The position numbers were made by a program, and so were the translations under genes. DNA of 64,000 bases from Camellia lanceoleosa (taxonomy: Eukaryota > Streptophyta > Magnoliopsida > Ericales > Theaceae), in NCBI GenBank assembly GCA_025200525.1, contig CM045761.1, positions 139,378,223 through 139,442,222 on the forward strand, written 5' to 3'. Below are positions 44,805 to 56,765 of this stretch, piece by piece. Every line of letters begins with the position of its first letter. The first letter of the stretch is position 1. The notes beneath the pieces are model-generated. The model had not been told where the DNA came from. It was given only the letters and a program-made list of their open reading frames with translations, and searched no databases.

Positions 44805-47800
44805 TGTAGACACCCCATTTTTGACCGTCCTCAAGACCTGGACGTCACCGTTTGAACGCCCGGTGATCATCCATGTTTGTGTTCGTTTGGAGTTCCCGGA
44901 GTTCTCGGCTACGCGCCTTGCCTCAGGATCTCCGAACTCGACTGTTTGTGTCTGGTTTTACACCAAACACTTGTGTTTTGCCTTGGAAGGGCAGAGGATG
45001 CCTTGTGAGACATCCCCTTGCGCCACCGGCAGTGGCTAGAGGCCACCGGATGGTTTTGTGTTGCCACCGGCAATGTATATTGCCGGTCGGCACTATTTGT
45101 TGCCGGTCGGCACTATTTTTTGGCAAAATGACATTTTTGCCCAGCCGACTACTGTTCAGTTGCTTTTTGAGATATTTTAAGGCAGCTGTCTTACATCTTC
45201 TTTCTCTCCATACACGTGTATGGAGGGATGAGCTTCTTGGTGGCTTAACTTGTAAGTTTGGTTGCCTATAAGAGAACCCTTCCTCCTCTTGGCTCAAGGG
45301 TTGGAGGGTTAGAGATTTTGGAGAGAAAAGACCTCAGAGAAGCTCTGGTTTTAGGGTTTGAGTTCTATATCTATCCTATCTCTCTTTTCCTCTCTTGTTT
45401 GTACACTAGGTGCTTTAGTCCACATTATTGCACACAAGCACCTAGTGTTTCACCTTCCCTTGGCTACTGAGGTTCCAAGAGGTTGTTCTTGGTGTTCTTG
45501 GCTAGATTTGAGCCCAAGGAAGCAACAACATCAACACTTGTGAAGAAGGTCAACAAGGGTGAGAAACCTGCTTTATATATCCCATTCTTGCACTCCTTTT
45601 TTACCTATTTTTGAACTATTTTTGTGCTTGGTGTTTAATACAAAAAAGTTCTATTTTTTAGTCCTCTTGATAGTTTATTAAGGGTGCTTTGTGCTTTGGG
45701 GAAGTTTGGCCCCTCTTAGGCCTTGAAAGGCCTCATTTTTGTGCTATTTTGTTGAGCTCCAGGATTTTGGTGTTCGGGTCTCTTCACCACTAAATCTTGA
45801 GGGATTTCAGTGGTGTAGATGATGCCTTGAAGTCCCAAGAAGGAGAGGGCCACCCCCTCTCCTTGTTGTCCTTGAAAAGGACAAGTTTTGGCCTCTTGAG
45901 GAAGCCTTTGTTGGTGTGTGTGTTGAGCATGCCTAGGCTGCATTTTATGTTTATTATGCCATGATATAACATTGCTAAGAGTTGGTTTTGGTCCCTTATT
46001 CATGCTTAGCATAGTTGCCATGTAATGCCTTGTGATCCCTTGACATGTCTTAGGTTGTGTGCCTTTGTTTCTAGCATGTTTTAGGCTTACATTTTTTAAG
46101 CTTGTATGCTTATTTTGCCATGAATGAGGTCTGTCCATAGTTATTTTGATCGACCCTAGCTTGCATTGTATAGCCTCTTTGCATGTTTGGCTTGTTGGCC
46201 TTAAGTGCATAAATGTGTAGCATGCCTTGTTTGCATTATTTTCAATGGTTTGGAACCATTTAGCATGCAATTTCAGTCCCTTAGACATGCTTGTTTGATT
46301 GCCTTACATGCCTCTTTGAAGCTTTGAATGCATATGTTGTATGCCTCATGCCTTGACCTTTGTGTATGCCTTGCTCTAGAGCCACTTAGATGCCATCTAG
46401 GAGGTCCCATTTGTATGGTCTAAAGGCTGCCTTAGACCTGTTTTAAGCCTTCTTGGCCTTGTGAGGCTTGGTTGGCTTAGCCATGGTTTAGGTCTCCTTT
46501 GACTTGCCTTGGATGCTTGGGCCATTTGTTGCATGCTTAGTCTATTTTGTTGCTTGGTTTGGCACCATGTTTTGCATAATTTTCGGAGCTTTCTATGTAT
46601 GCTAATTGTCCATGTTTAGCTTCCTTTAAGTGTGCTTAAAGCTTGCTCACTTGATGCTTAAGTTGGTACCTTAACATGTGCATGTGTGCATGTGTGATTA
46701 GCCTTCATTTTTGGGCACTTTGGCCACTGATTTTAGGCCTATTTAGAGTTGCCTAAGTCATATTTAAGACCATCATTTGCTTGCTTGCATGCTTAACTCA
46801 TGTTTGCTTGTATGCTTTGCATAAGTACATGGCATTGTTCATATTGCATGATAGCTAACACGACTAGGTTGCATTGCATCAACATGCATTCCTTGTCCCT
46901 TGATTTGGTGATAGGGATTGGGATTTTGGTTTGTTTGGTTTGCATGCATTTGAGATTGAAAGTGCACATTTGATCTTTTGGGCCATCATGCATGGGAATG
47001 CGTGATTGGTGGCCCGAGAATCGAGGCACATGCCCCTTTGAGTCACAAACATGATAAGGAGTGTGTTTGGTGCATACATTGCTTGAATAACATTGCCATG
47101 CAAGATTTTGCCCTCTGTCATTGTGAGTTGCGGTGTTCGCAGACATTCAGTGCCGATCGGCAACATTTAGTGCCTACCGCATTAAATTATCACCGATGAG
47201 TTCATTTTGTGCGGTGGCACATACTTAGCGGTGGTGTTTCCCTCACGGTGGTATCCCCAATGCCTTGAGAAGTAGTTCGAGACTTTGGCGGTTTGAAAAG
47301 GCGAGCAGGAAAACAGATCTAGGCATGGCGGTGCAATCAAAGCAAGACCCGAAAACGTCTTTGCATTTGGCTCTCCCCCCGATGTGGTTTACTGTTTTTC
47401 TTAGTTTAGTTAGTTTGTCAACTAATTAGGCTATTTGTAATATTTAATTAGCTTGCGTAGTTAGTTATTTGTATCATTCTTTCGGTCCCTCCGAGCGAGG
47501 GCATATCTGTAATAAGTGTGGGTGAGTGGTGTGTATGTCTTCCAACCCCCACTTCTTTCTCCCTTTTACTTACCTGCTTTTAATGGTTAGTATTAGGGCA
47601 CGTTTATTTTAGCATACCTTATGCTATACATGCGTGCATCCATGCATTTGTTAACATGCATCGGGCTCGGTACATCATACAAACTGCATTGTATCTTCAA
47701 TTCCAAATTGAATACGTGCATCGAATAAAGTGCATTTCACATGCCATCTTTTGGGTTAGCCGAGCCTACTCTAAATTGCATCTTCGCCTGTGTTGCATTA

Positions 47801-48513
47801 GCTATTTAACATGAACTAGGTCATGCATGTTTGCTAACTAGTTTCTTGTTTTGGCACGGAGTACGATGTAAGTATTTATGCTTTAGCATATCGCATGCGT
47901 GTGGATGTTAACATAACAATATGCTTACCATGCGGCTAAGTGCTTATATGAGATAAACTGTTTGAATGCCTGTGAGTGGAGGTTGGATTGCTTGAGTTGG
48001 GAAAACTCATTGAAATCCGTGTTTTAGCCTACTTGCGAGTAGCAAATTCCAAAGCATTTTCAAAACGAATGGATATGCAATGTTTGTTTCCAAATTAGGC
48101 GATCTAGTCTATACTTGTTTGCTGTGCGCATAACGTAGTAATTCTAGGCTAATAATTGGAATAAGAGCATTTAATGTTTTCAAAATCGGATATCACGGTT
48201 AGTAGAGGCCGGTCTTCGGACCGGCGAAAGGTGCTCATAGTGACCTTCCCGATCGTACCCAAGCTCGAGCCAAGACTACTTTGGTGATAGCGGACACGTG
48301 GCCTGCACCGAGTCGGGGTTTCTAAATTTTCCATTTTAAAATATTTAGGTGGCGACTCATGTCCGCAGCGATCCATGTTTGGCACTACTTTTCAAAAAAT
48401 CTATTTTTCTTCAAAACGATTTGCCAGAGTTGGACTCTTTGGTTCAGATTTAGAACCGCAACAAAAAAAGGGAGTCCGAACTGTAGCCGAGGTCCCTTGC
48501 GGGCGCTGTTACA
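44805..48513 (+). mobile_element. Solo LTR (3709 bp) of the LARD family inserted in pol of B
   Basis: Begins TGTAGACACCCC and ends GCGCTGTTACA, with perfect target duplication CTATG (44800-44804 and 48514-48518). Homologous along its whole length to the LTRs of the 10452-23500 element, which lie in the opposite orientation. It keeps the G-box palindrome, the TGCCGGTCGGCA units and the gagtcgccacctaaa-type segment (reverse complement, near 48352). No gene inside; the short frames are not conserved in reading frame. Confidence 0.88.
45206..45225 (+). promoter_or_regulatory. G-box palindrome and TATA box of the solo LTR
   Basis: CTCCATACAC is followed by its perfect reverse complement with CACGTG at the centre. 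About 50 bp downstream lies TATAAGAG (45267-45274), followed by a pyrimidine-rich stretch with ttttagggtttgag near 45350. This arrangement looks like the U3 promoter of the LARD family and supports the plus orientation of this LTR. Confidence 0.6.
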
Positions 48514-49860
48514 CTATGTTCCACTAATGATCTATCCAATCCTGGTAGTTCATTATAAGACCATGCAAAGCAATCTTTGTATTTCTTTAGAATAACCAAT
48601 AACTGGTCTCTGTCCAGAACATTCAAGCAAGTACTTATATAGGTGGGCTGCTGCACAGAACCTTCCCCTAAATTTACTTCTTCTAAAGGGTCTTGTGTCT
48701 GAGAACTCATTGAAGCTTCTTCTTTGGCTTCTTTGACCTTCGAAGCAATCTTTTCGCCTTGTTCTGCTCCTAGGTTCTTTAATTCGACATCTCTGCCCTC
48801 TTCCTCATAGACAATATCTGTCCACAAGGCGTCTCCTTCTTGTATCTCCTGGACTTTTGTTTCAATGTCCAATGCACAGTATTTCCCAAGGGTCAAACTT
48901 CTGACCTGTTGCTGCTCTTGTTTACAGCCAATTATCATGGCCTTTCTCTCTTGCTTCTGTACTTTCTGGACTATTGCTTTTATATCCAATGTTGAAAATT
49001 TAATCAGAGCCAAGGACTTGGCTTCTTGTTCTTCATCTCTTTGCCTACAACCAGGCATCATTGTCATCTTTAACGACAATCTCTTCATCAGCACTCTCTT
49101 GGACTAAGTGCTTCAGGTGTGTCACTTCCTCATCAGCCGTCACTTCGGCTGAGCCATCAGCTTTCCTCAGTATACTGAGTGGTGTCACCCCCTCAATATA
49201 CAACTTGGCCTCTGCAAAGTCTGCACAGGCTATAAAGGGTTGAGGATCTGCATCAATCTCCTCTGTCTCTCCATTGCCTAAAGCCATCATGATTTTCTGA
49301 TGCAAAGAAGAAGGCACACATTTGTTGGTGTGGATCCAATCTCTCCCCAGTAAAGCATTGTACTTAGCATTACTGTCAATGACGAAGAATGCTGTCATGC
49401 AGTCTTTGGTTCCCACACTCAAGTTAATGGGCAGAATCCCCTGGGCCATCTGTTTGTCTCCAGCGAAACCAGCGATGGTTGTGCTGGTTAGGATCAACTT
49501 GGGATTCTTTTTCCCTAGTTTCTTCAAAGAAGATTTCGGTAATAAGTTTACCGCTGCCCCATTGTCTATTAGGACTCGATTCAGCTGTATCCCATCGAAG
49601 AAAGCCTTGATGTACAAAGGCTTGACATGTTGGGTCATGGAATTCGAGGGATATTCAAAAGGATATGAGAGGTTGATGCTCACCTCTTCCTCGCTTTCAC
49701 ACTCAGTTTCCATCGGAGTAGCCATTCCAAACTCATCCTGTACCATACTCACTTGCGACTCTTCACTAGAGATTGGAATTGGATCCATGTCTTGGTCACC
49801 CTGGTCCTCATCTCCAGCCTCGAACTCGTGAGGCAGTATGTGTACCATATTGGTCGACAT
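48514..49860 (-). pseudogene. pol: Protease and pol N-terminal region of B (one internal frameshift)
   Basis: The minus-strand frame from 49860 encodes an acidic leader, then the aspartic protease: LNRVLIDNGAAVNLLPKSSL (Asp near residue 99, DNG in place of the usual DS/TG), TIAGFAGDKQMAQG, and NALLGRDWIHTNKCVPSSLHQ. A frameshift near 49060-49090 moves reading to the frame ending at 48514. That frame holds a Lys/Glu-rich linker and the pre-RT motif YKDCFAWSYNELPGLDRSLVEH. Reading is cut by the solo LTR at 48513. The protease would cleave the Gag-Pol polyprotein in the particle. DNG occurs where Asp-Ser/Thr-Gly is expected, so activity is uncertain. Confidence 0.8.
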
Positions 49861-51248
49861 CTTTGAAATGAGCCAAATTGGATGGCTGGCTGCACTTCCT
49901 TCCCCTCTTGGCTACCTTGCTCAGTGTCTTCAGCAGCATCCTCCATGCTGCACTCTGGTACTTCATTGATAACTGATCCCTTCGAAGGATCCTTCTCAAC
50001 TGGTTCTTCAATCAGAAATGTTTGTTCAGCCATAAAGGCTTCGAACATTTCTTCTTCTGCCATTTCCTTCTTTTGGCTCATACCAATCTCTTCTTCCGTT
50101 TCGCTATCACTTTCCATCAGAGCCTTCTCCAACCCTGCCAAACTAGACTTCTCTCTGGCCTTTAGTTCAGAATGAACCTGGGCCAACTGTTCTCTGCTAC
50201 AAACCACTTTGCTTTGTAGAGTCGGTTTTGGAACATGGTCTGACTTCGAAGTTTTCTTTTCTTCTGTTTTGACCTGTGAAGAACTCTCTCCACTTTCTTT
50301 CAGATCTTGTTGGTACTGGGTGTACCTGCGCTGAATCTTCCTCCTTTGTGATCTGGAAATAACTGGAACCATATTTGGTTCCTTTGTTTTTGGGTGTTTC
50401 AGCAATACCCAGTTGTTTGGAGTCACCAAAGGAGGCTTGACCATCCTGCCTGGGATTCCAACATCTCTCATGGCAGACACTTCCCTAGGTTTGTTTTGCA
50501 TTACAAACCAGTCTGGAACTCCAGGTACCCAAGAGCTTGCTGACTCAGATGTTGAATCACCTTTTCCTACCTTCGAAGCCATCTTCGAAACTGGCCGTGG
50601 AGGTAAGTGCTTGGTTCTGGTCTCATGTTTCGAGCCTGATTCTGGCCTTTGATGGAGGTGGCCATTTTCTGTCCTGCGTGAGGTTGGTCTAAGGGGCCAA
50701 TCTCTAGCCTTAGTCCCATAACCTGAACTCCTCTCCAATCTTCTTTCAGAATGTTTGCTCTCCATTCTGTAGTAATTAAGTGGCCTAGACACATACAAGG
50801 GCCTCTTGCCTTTAGCATGTATTCTGTCAACTGCAGGCTCAACCACTAATGGTCGCTGCCTATCACTAGCCGGGTACGGCCTTTTGTTGTAAGCATTGGT
50901 TGATCTAGGACGTCTCTGAACATCCCTATAGTATTGCTTCCCATCAATTGGAAGCCCCTTCAACCATTTGTAGCTTAGTCTGCATCTAGGACACATCCTC
51001 TGCATTACAGCTGCTTCCAAGGAATCGTCATCCAGTGCTTCTTCATCAGAGTGTTCCTTCTGATGTGAGAAACCTTGTCCAATAACTGGTGGGTTTCTAG
51101 TCTCCTTTTTGGCAGTTGTCTGGTTGGCAATATGCATTTGCACATTGACCTCTTCCAATTCCTGCAGAGATAGATTCTGAAAGTTTGGTACAACCACATT
51201 AACCGCGCTTTCTCCAACTTCTGGAAACGGGTTACTGTCAATCCCCAT
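49749..51248 (-). pseudogene. Gag/pro connecting region of B
   Basis: 499-codon frame linking gag to protease on the minus strand. Features: a CPRCRLSYKWLKGL motif near residue 80-95, which may be part of a zinc-binding nucleocapsid; a basic Arg/Lys/Tyr-rich region (about 110-230); SRSQRRKIQRRYTQYQQDL; and a long acidic C-terminal part (SDSETEEEIGMSQKKEMAEEE and similar). It passes into the protease frame through a frameshift near 49865. The true division between gag and pol is not clear. Confidence 0.6.
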
Positions 51249-53151
51249 GGCTTTTTACTTTTGGTGGGAACTTCAAACTTCCTTTCAAATTTGCTCTTGG
51301 ATCTGTCTCGAAAAACAATACGATTTTTAGTCGAGTGAGACCAAGAATTATGCCATTCTGATATACTTTTCCTTTAAGTTCATCTGGAGATGGCAGTTTT
51401 ACTCCTTTTGGTAACTTAAGGAAATTGGCTGCAAACAAATGATCAAAAATGTCATCTGCTTTTGTCAAATCGAAAGAGTACTTTCTGTGAAAGTCTTTCT
51501 TTTTAAACTGCTGGTCGATGGTTGTATCCTTATGAATTAATGCTTCTGATTCTGAGTTCTTTACCCACAATCTCTGCTGCATCGATCTCATAATTGGGAT
51601 CTCTATAATATGTCTTATACGAGGCATTATTTCGATCTTGTTCCTCCTCTAGTAATGCTTCATATCGAGACACCTTATAGGTTAATTCAACCAAGTCCTT
51701 GAATTCAGTTAAGTCAAACTTCTTTCGAAGCCTGAACTCTAAACCGTTTTGAGCCAATCTTACAAATTCTGGCTCTGGAAGGATGACTCTACATTTATTT
51801 CGAGCCCTTTTAAATCTGGCAATAAACTGAGTAGCCTTTTCTTCAGGCCTTTGACTCAAGCTTGCCAAGTCTGCCATGGACACCTCTGGCTCCGATTGGA
51901 AGAATTGGGCATGAAATGCCTCTTCCATTTGTTGCCAAGTTTGAATGGAGCCAGGTGTAAGGTTGATATACCATACAAATGCTCCCCCAGTTAGAGAATT
52001 TGGAAATAATCTCAGTTTCATGTAGTCATGATTAATGAATTCACCACATTGAGCAGCAAATCTGGCAATATGCTCTACTGTTGATTGATTTCCAATTCCA
52101 TAGAATAGGGTAAAATCTGGTATTCTGAATCCTCTTGGGTATTCATATACCCTATCTACCCATTCTGGGTATGGTTTTCTGTATACAGGAGTCTGGACCC
52201 CCCGAGCCATCGGTCCACACATCTCCCTAACAATATCAACAATTTGGTCCCTAGGGACCATATTTTGTGCTTGCTGAACCACTACTGGAGGAACAAACGC
52301 AGGGTTTGGTGGACAAACTTGTGCTTGTGGTCCTCTTGGTCCATAAGGTGGTACATTTGGGACTGGTTGCCCCTGTGGTGCAAGTTGCTGTTGGGGGTAT
52401 GGGTAACCCCTTTGAGCTTTGTCTGCGAAGGAAACATGAAAGTCTTTGGGACAGGTGTTGTGTCCCTTCCATTTGTGGGAAAACCTTCCAACCCCCCGGG
52501 TATAAATTCGAATAAGGGATTATTATACCCCCTAGTGCCAGGTATGGCTTCGAACATTGGATTTGCCACCATTCTTATGCCAGTTTCTTGTACTTGGCCA
52601 GATCCACCAACTTGTGTGGCTTCATTGTTGAGTACTGAGGCATTTTAGCCTACTATAGGCCTCGAAATGGGTTCATACCAAGACTGAGGCGTTGGTCTTT
52701 CATAGTTCTGAGTACTAGTCTGACCATTAGATTGTCCATTAACTTGCATAGGCTGTTTTTCTCTAGCCAATCTTTGCTGAGGGACATTTAAAATTTCCTC
52801 TGTGTGTCTTGTATTTGTTGGTTGGTGGTTATTCATTCGATCCAAAAAGGATGTTGCCCACCTTTCCATTGTGTTCATTAATTGTTGTCCCATAGCATCT
52901 ACTAAGCCATCCCATGGATTTGTTGGCCGAGTGGATGGAACGGTGGATGGTCCAATTCCTTGGTTTCGTCCAATATTATGAACATATGGTTCTTGTCCAG
53001 AAGTGCTGGTCTGTTCGACCAAAGGTTCTGATAGCATAGGAGTTTCCACAGGATGTGTTACCACATTCTCCTCTGGATTAGGTATCTCTACCTCTCCTTC
53101 TACGCCTTCTTCCAAGCGTTCATTCTCTTCTTGTCGTCTTCGTCTAGCCAT
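51238..53151 (-). pseudogene. gag: gag of retrotransposon B (stops and frameshifts)
   Basis: Starts at ATG 53151 with a basic/acidic N-terminus (ARRRRQEENERLEEG), 10 bp past the primer binding site. An in-frame TAA lies near 52645 (RPIVG*NAS, one C-to-T step from CAA). A frameshift occurs near 52430 in a Pro/Gln-rich part. The Retrotrans_gag core is intact at 52282-51530: RIPDFTLFYGIGNQSTVEHI, LFPNSLTGGAFVWYINL, QTWQQMEEAFHAQFFQSE, LSQRPEEKATQFIARFKRAR. A further frameshift near 51560 leads to LKLPKGVKLPSPDELKGKVY, normally followed by a CxWH-type zinc motif that is garbled here. Gag would assemble the cytoplasmic particle and package the RNA. Confidence 0.82.
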
Positions 53152-53159
53152 TTTAATTA

Positions 53160-53180
53160 GTCCCACCGGGCGTGCCAAAA
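53160..53180 (-). other. Primer binding site of B
   Basis: On the minus strand TTTTGGCACGCCCGGTGGGA lies about five bases after the 5' LTR end (53186). It is a common form beside Tat-type gypsy LTRs; tRNA not assigned. Confidence 0.65.
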
Positions 53181-53185
53181 ATATA

Positions 53186-53986
53186 TGTTGGCTTTTTTGG
53201 CTTTCGAAGGGTGTTTTTGTAAATGCGAGTGTGCCAGCAAGGATCAATCAGTCCTTACAGAAATTATAATTGCCAACCAATTATCAGACGATTGTGTTTT
53301 AGTTCTTTCAGCCTCAATGAAGAGGACTTTTACTGGTGGCTTGACTTAGGAGAAATTAAGAGAAATAACAGTTAATATGAAGAGTAATCAAAGTATTTCA
53401 TAAAAATGAACACTTACAATAGTCCAAACTCAGCCTCGAAGAGGTTTACAACAGCAGTCTACTTGAATCTACTTGAAACTACTCCTATGAATCGAAGTGC
53501 AGTGCGGGTATTTAAAGTGCAGGTATTTAAAGAACAGGTATTTAAAGTGCAGGAATGTAAAGTACAGAAAATGTAAAACTGGAAAAGAAAATATGAAGTA
53601 AAGACTGGTTTGTATGATCTGAGTCTGGGGGCCTTTTCTGGGGGCTTCCTTGCTTTTTATACTTGTTAAGGATGACCTTCGAACTGCACTTCGAACCGTC
53701 GAACTACTCCTCCATGATCACTGATCATGCTGCCTTAGAAGTAGTTCCACTACGCCATCACTTGCAGTTGGGCTTCCCTCCTGTATTTGAATTTGAATAT
53801 GGGTAACCGTTGAAGCCACGTCACCTTGTATCTCATTACTGATCTAGTGCTACTCAGATCACTTGAGAACCAATATTCATTGCCACGTGTACGATTAGGA
53901 TCGAAGATTAAAATCATCTTCCCATAATACCCTTATTCTGCCACGTGTCGAATTGTAATTGGTTTTTACAAAATATGTAGCCAACA
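53186..53986 (-). repeat. 5' LTR of retrotransposon B (801 bp)
   Basis: Pairs with 32454-33247. On the minus strand it runs from TGTTGGCTAC (53986) to AAAAGCCAACA (53186). GTATAAAAAG at 53662-53653 is the probable TATA box. It contains extra copies of the aggtatttaaagwrc segment (53508-53560) compared with the 3' LTR, and several cttcgaa motifs. Confidence 0.92.
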
Positions 53987-53991
53987 GAAGT

Positions 53992-55565
53992 CAAAAAAGT
54001 TTGTAGGTTGAAAAAAATTAATAAATGCTGAGATTTTCCTTTTAATTTTAAATCAAATAATTAAAAAATTAAAATTTAGATATTGAAACTCTCATTAGAC
54101 TTGTGGGTTAAAAATCTCTTTTTTTCTTATGTAATATATAGATAGATAAATGGTACTGTTAGTGGGATATGGTTGCTTGACCCGTGTGACACGGTAGGCA
54201 TTGTGTGAACACCATACCGTGGAGACTTCTTATTGATTCCAAAAATAAACCCATAAAATAAAAATATTATAATCATTAAATTTATTTAATTTTTATTTTT
54301 TTTATTTGTTTATTTTTTAATTTTTTTTTTTATAAATGATATACATGGTAAAACTTACAAAAGAAACATTTTAAATTATTAAAATAGGACACATGATGAA
54401 TCTCATAACAGTCAAGTTTAAATTTTGAACTTGAAATAATCTCCTTTCTTAATTAATTGGGTAGGAGTGGAATTGAATAAAATGATTATTCTATTATAAT
54501 GTTCAAATAAAATTATCATTCATTATATTATCAATAAATGATATTTCTGTGTAGAGGTTTAGAAACAAAAATTCCAGTTCATTCTCCCTTTACTTCTAAC
54601 GCTATACTAGCATTTTTATTAGGGTAATTCCTTACATTAATAACTTTTAAGGTTTAGAAAAAAAAAAAATTATATTAAGCTTTATGAATATATTTCTTTA
54701 AAACTTTATTCCATACAACATTTTCTCTTTTTGCAGCAATATTTGTATTGACGAAAAAAATTAAGTTATCATATATTTTATACTAATATATATACATATA
54801 ATTTTTTTATTATCTATGTCTAAACACCAGTTGCACAAAGTGTGGTTGGTGTTGTGAGCCTGTGGAAGCATATTTCGAATTTATTTTCATGATATGAATT
54901 GTTCATATTATAGGTTTTACTGAGTAAATTATCTGAGAAAAAAAATTAGACTAAGAATCTTTAGCTCATAACCGTACTGCATATATGTTAAAAAAAAAAA
55001 AAAACGATTAATATGATTTTGTTAATTTTTTAAAAACAATTAGGGTCTGATCGTGGATTTATGCATGTCTAATTAATCTTATTTTAATATGGTTGATATA
55101 TTCGATGAACATTATAGTATAAACAGTTCGAATTATCAAAATAAAATTGGCACTAACTGCACGAGGTGTTACAATACAGGTGTTGTGACAACACCAAACC
55201 CTTATCCCTATTTGTATTAGTTTAGCTATTTTAATTATAGAAAAAGAAAGGTCAACATAGTTATGGGGAAGACTATGGTGAATACCATTCAAAATGTATG
55301 TACCATATGTACCTTATAATTAAAAAAAAAATAATATAATTTAATACTTTCTCAGTCATAATTAAAATTTTAAAAAAAATGTCATAACCAAATAATATAT
55401 GAGGCATAACCAAATATCTCATTAGTTATAACTAAAATAAAATTATAACAAAAAAAATTAATCATAATTAAACAAGAAAAAGACACAAAATAAATAAATA
55501 AACAAACAAACAAAGTTCTTGCTAAGTGTCTTGTAGATAAGATGGAAAATGACCATATGGTGAAT
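53992..55565. other. AT-rich spacer right of retrotransposon B
   Basis: The first 150 bp complete the tandem duplication interrupted by B. The rest is AT-rich with no gene. Segments near 54830-54870 and 55150-55200 share cac/ggtgttgtga motifs but no clear element ends. The minus frame at 55059-55292 is not recognised. Confidence 0.45.
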
Positions 55566-55568
55566 TAA

Positions 55569-55801
55569 GGTCTCGTTTGGGAATAGGTTAATCTAGTAAT
55601 TTTTTGATTTTTTAGTTAAAATATGTATTAAAAAAATTAGTATGTTTGAGGTGACTTTTTAACTTTTTACAAAAAGATATACAAAAAATAAAGAAAAAAG
55701 AGAATCTTTAATTTTTTTTATATAAATTTTTAATTTTTTAATTTTTTTAATAATTTTTTAATTTTTTTTTTGACTAAATCGATACGTTGCCATACAAGGC
55801 C
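55569..55801. mobile_element. Tourist-like (PIF/Harbinger) MITE, 233 bp
   Basis: Ends GGTCTCGTTTGGGAA and (reverse complement of the right end) GGCCTTGTATGGCAA pair at 12 of 15 positions. TAA flanks both sides (55566-55568 and 55802-55804), the 3-bp duplication typical of PIF/Harbinger. AT-rich interior, no coding. Confidence 0.65.
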
Positions 55802-56333
55802 TAAGTAACTATAAAAGAAGAGCAACGAAAAAAGTCAACTATAAATTTTTTAGCATATGTGGAAGAAGTCAAGTCTGGCAAGCCGCTCGGTCAATTTTTT
55901 TTGTCAGGTGCAATACAAGTAAAATTTTAAAAAAATATTAATAATTTGAAGATTATTGGTTGGTAACGTAGAAAGTAGTTTAGGTTAAAAAGTAAAAATT
56001 AAAAAAAAATCAATAAACAACATCAAATTAAAATTCTCTCATAAATTTTTTTCTAAATTCTAATAAATTTAATTTTTATTACATTTTTTTTTTTTTTCAT
56101 AAAAAAAAAAAAAAAAAACTCAAATATTTTCATTTTCAATTTTTTTTTTAATCTAAAAAAAAAAAAAAAAATTATTTTTTAAATCTTCCAAACTTGACCT
56201 TAATCTTTTCCAACCTGGAAACCTAAGAAAGAAAATAATAAATTCATAATCATAGAGTCTCACATACCCTCTGGAAAATCGCAACCTTTTGCACAGAAAA
56301 AGATTAGGTAGGAAACTTTTGGAAGGAGACACA

Positions 56334-56335
56334 GA

Positions 56336-56366
<31 letters not shown>

Positions 56367-56367
56367 G
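56334..56367. repeat. (AG)n microsatellite
   Basis: An almost pure run of GA dinucleotides, just before the purine/pyrimidine foldback at 56424-56740. Confidence 0.85.
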
Positions 56368-56423
56368 TTGCAAATTAGTGACAAAATCAAGCCAATCAAC
56401 CATCCCTACACTCTCTCGACCAT

Positions 56424-56740
56424 ATTATCATGAATCCGGATCACCTGTCGCGTTTCCCTCTCGCCCTGCCCCAAAACGACGCGTCTTTGAGGTGAATTTC
56501 AAAAGGAGGAAAGAGAGGAAGAGGAGGAGAGGAGAGGAGGAGTCCTCCGCCTCCTCCTCTCCTCCTCCTCTCCCCCCTAGGTCCTTCCTCATCCTTCTCT
56601 CCCCTCCTCCCCTCCCTCCCTCTCCTCCTCTCCTCTTCCTCTCTCTCTCTCTGAATTTTTTTTGAAAACGACATGGTTTTGGAAGCGCCAGGAAAGGACG
56701 AGAGGAAAACGCGACCGGCGATCCGGATTTATCATACACT
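56424..56740. repeat. Foldback with purine and pyrimidine arms (possible MITE)
   Basis: About 37 bp of outer inverted repeat: the left side aatccggatcacctgtcgcg pairs with the right side cgcgaccggcgatccggatt with few mismatches. Inside, a purine tract (about 56503-56551) is followed by a long pyrimidine tract (about 56552-56650) made of the same GAG/CTC words, so the arms can pair further. Frames on both strands begin with the same peptide (SGSPVAF.SRP) because of the inverted repeat and then become low-complexity; they are not genes. Target duplications are not clear. Confidence 0.6.
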
Positions 56741-56765
56741 TGGTGTGCCTTTTTTACCTCTGTAG

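Larger units (their letters stand above)
32454..53986 (-). mobile_element. Retrotransposon B: Ty3/gypsy, Tat-like, with two antisense cargo genes and two solo-LTR insertions
   Basis: LTRs at 32454-33247 and 53186-53986 with perfect 5-bp duplication GAAGT (32449-32453 and 53987-53991). Reading on the minus strand: 5' LTR (53986-53186), primer site, gag, protease, RT, RNase H, second RNase H, integrase, then two plus-strand genes (35697-41629 and 33431-34834), polypurine tract, 3' LTR. Length is 21.5 kb, or about 15.5 kb without the solo LTRs at 35968-38327 and 44805-48513. A dual RNase H and long sequence between integrase and 3' LTR are Tat-lineage traits. The coding region carries a limited number of stops and frameshifts, and the LTRs are clearly similar, so it is younger than A. 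Confidence 0.92.

Noticed and set aside
54828..55200. Possible MITE with ggtgttgtga / tcacaacacc-like motifs
   Set aside because: Motifs do not line up as clean terminal repeats and no target duplication was found.
56378..56739. Plus and minus frames of about 100 codons with Arg/Glu- and Ser/Pro-rich sequence
   Set aside because: Low-complexity translation of the purine/pyrimidine foldback; the shared first peptide is explained by the inverted repeat.
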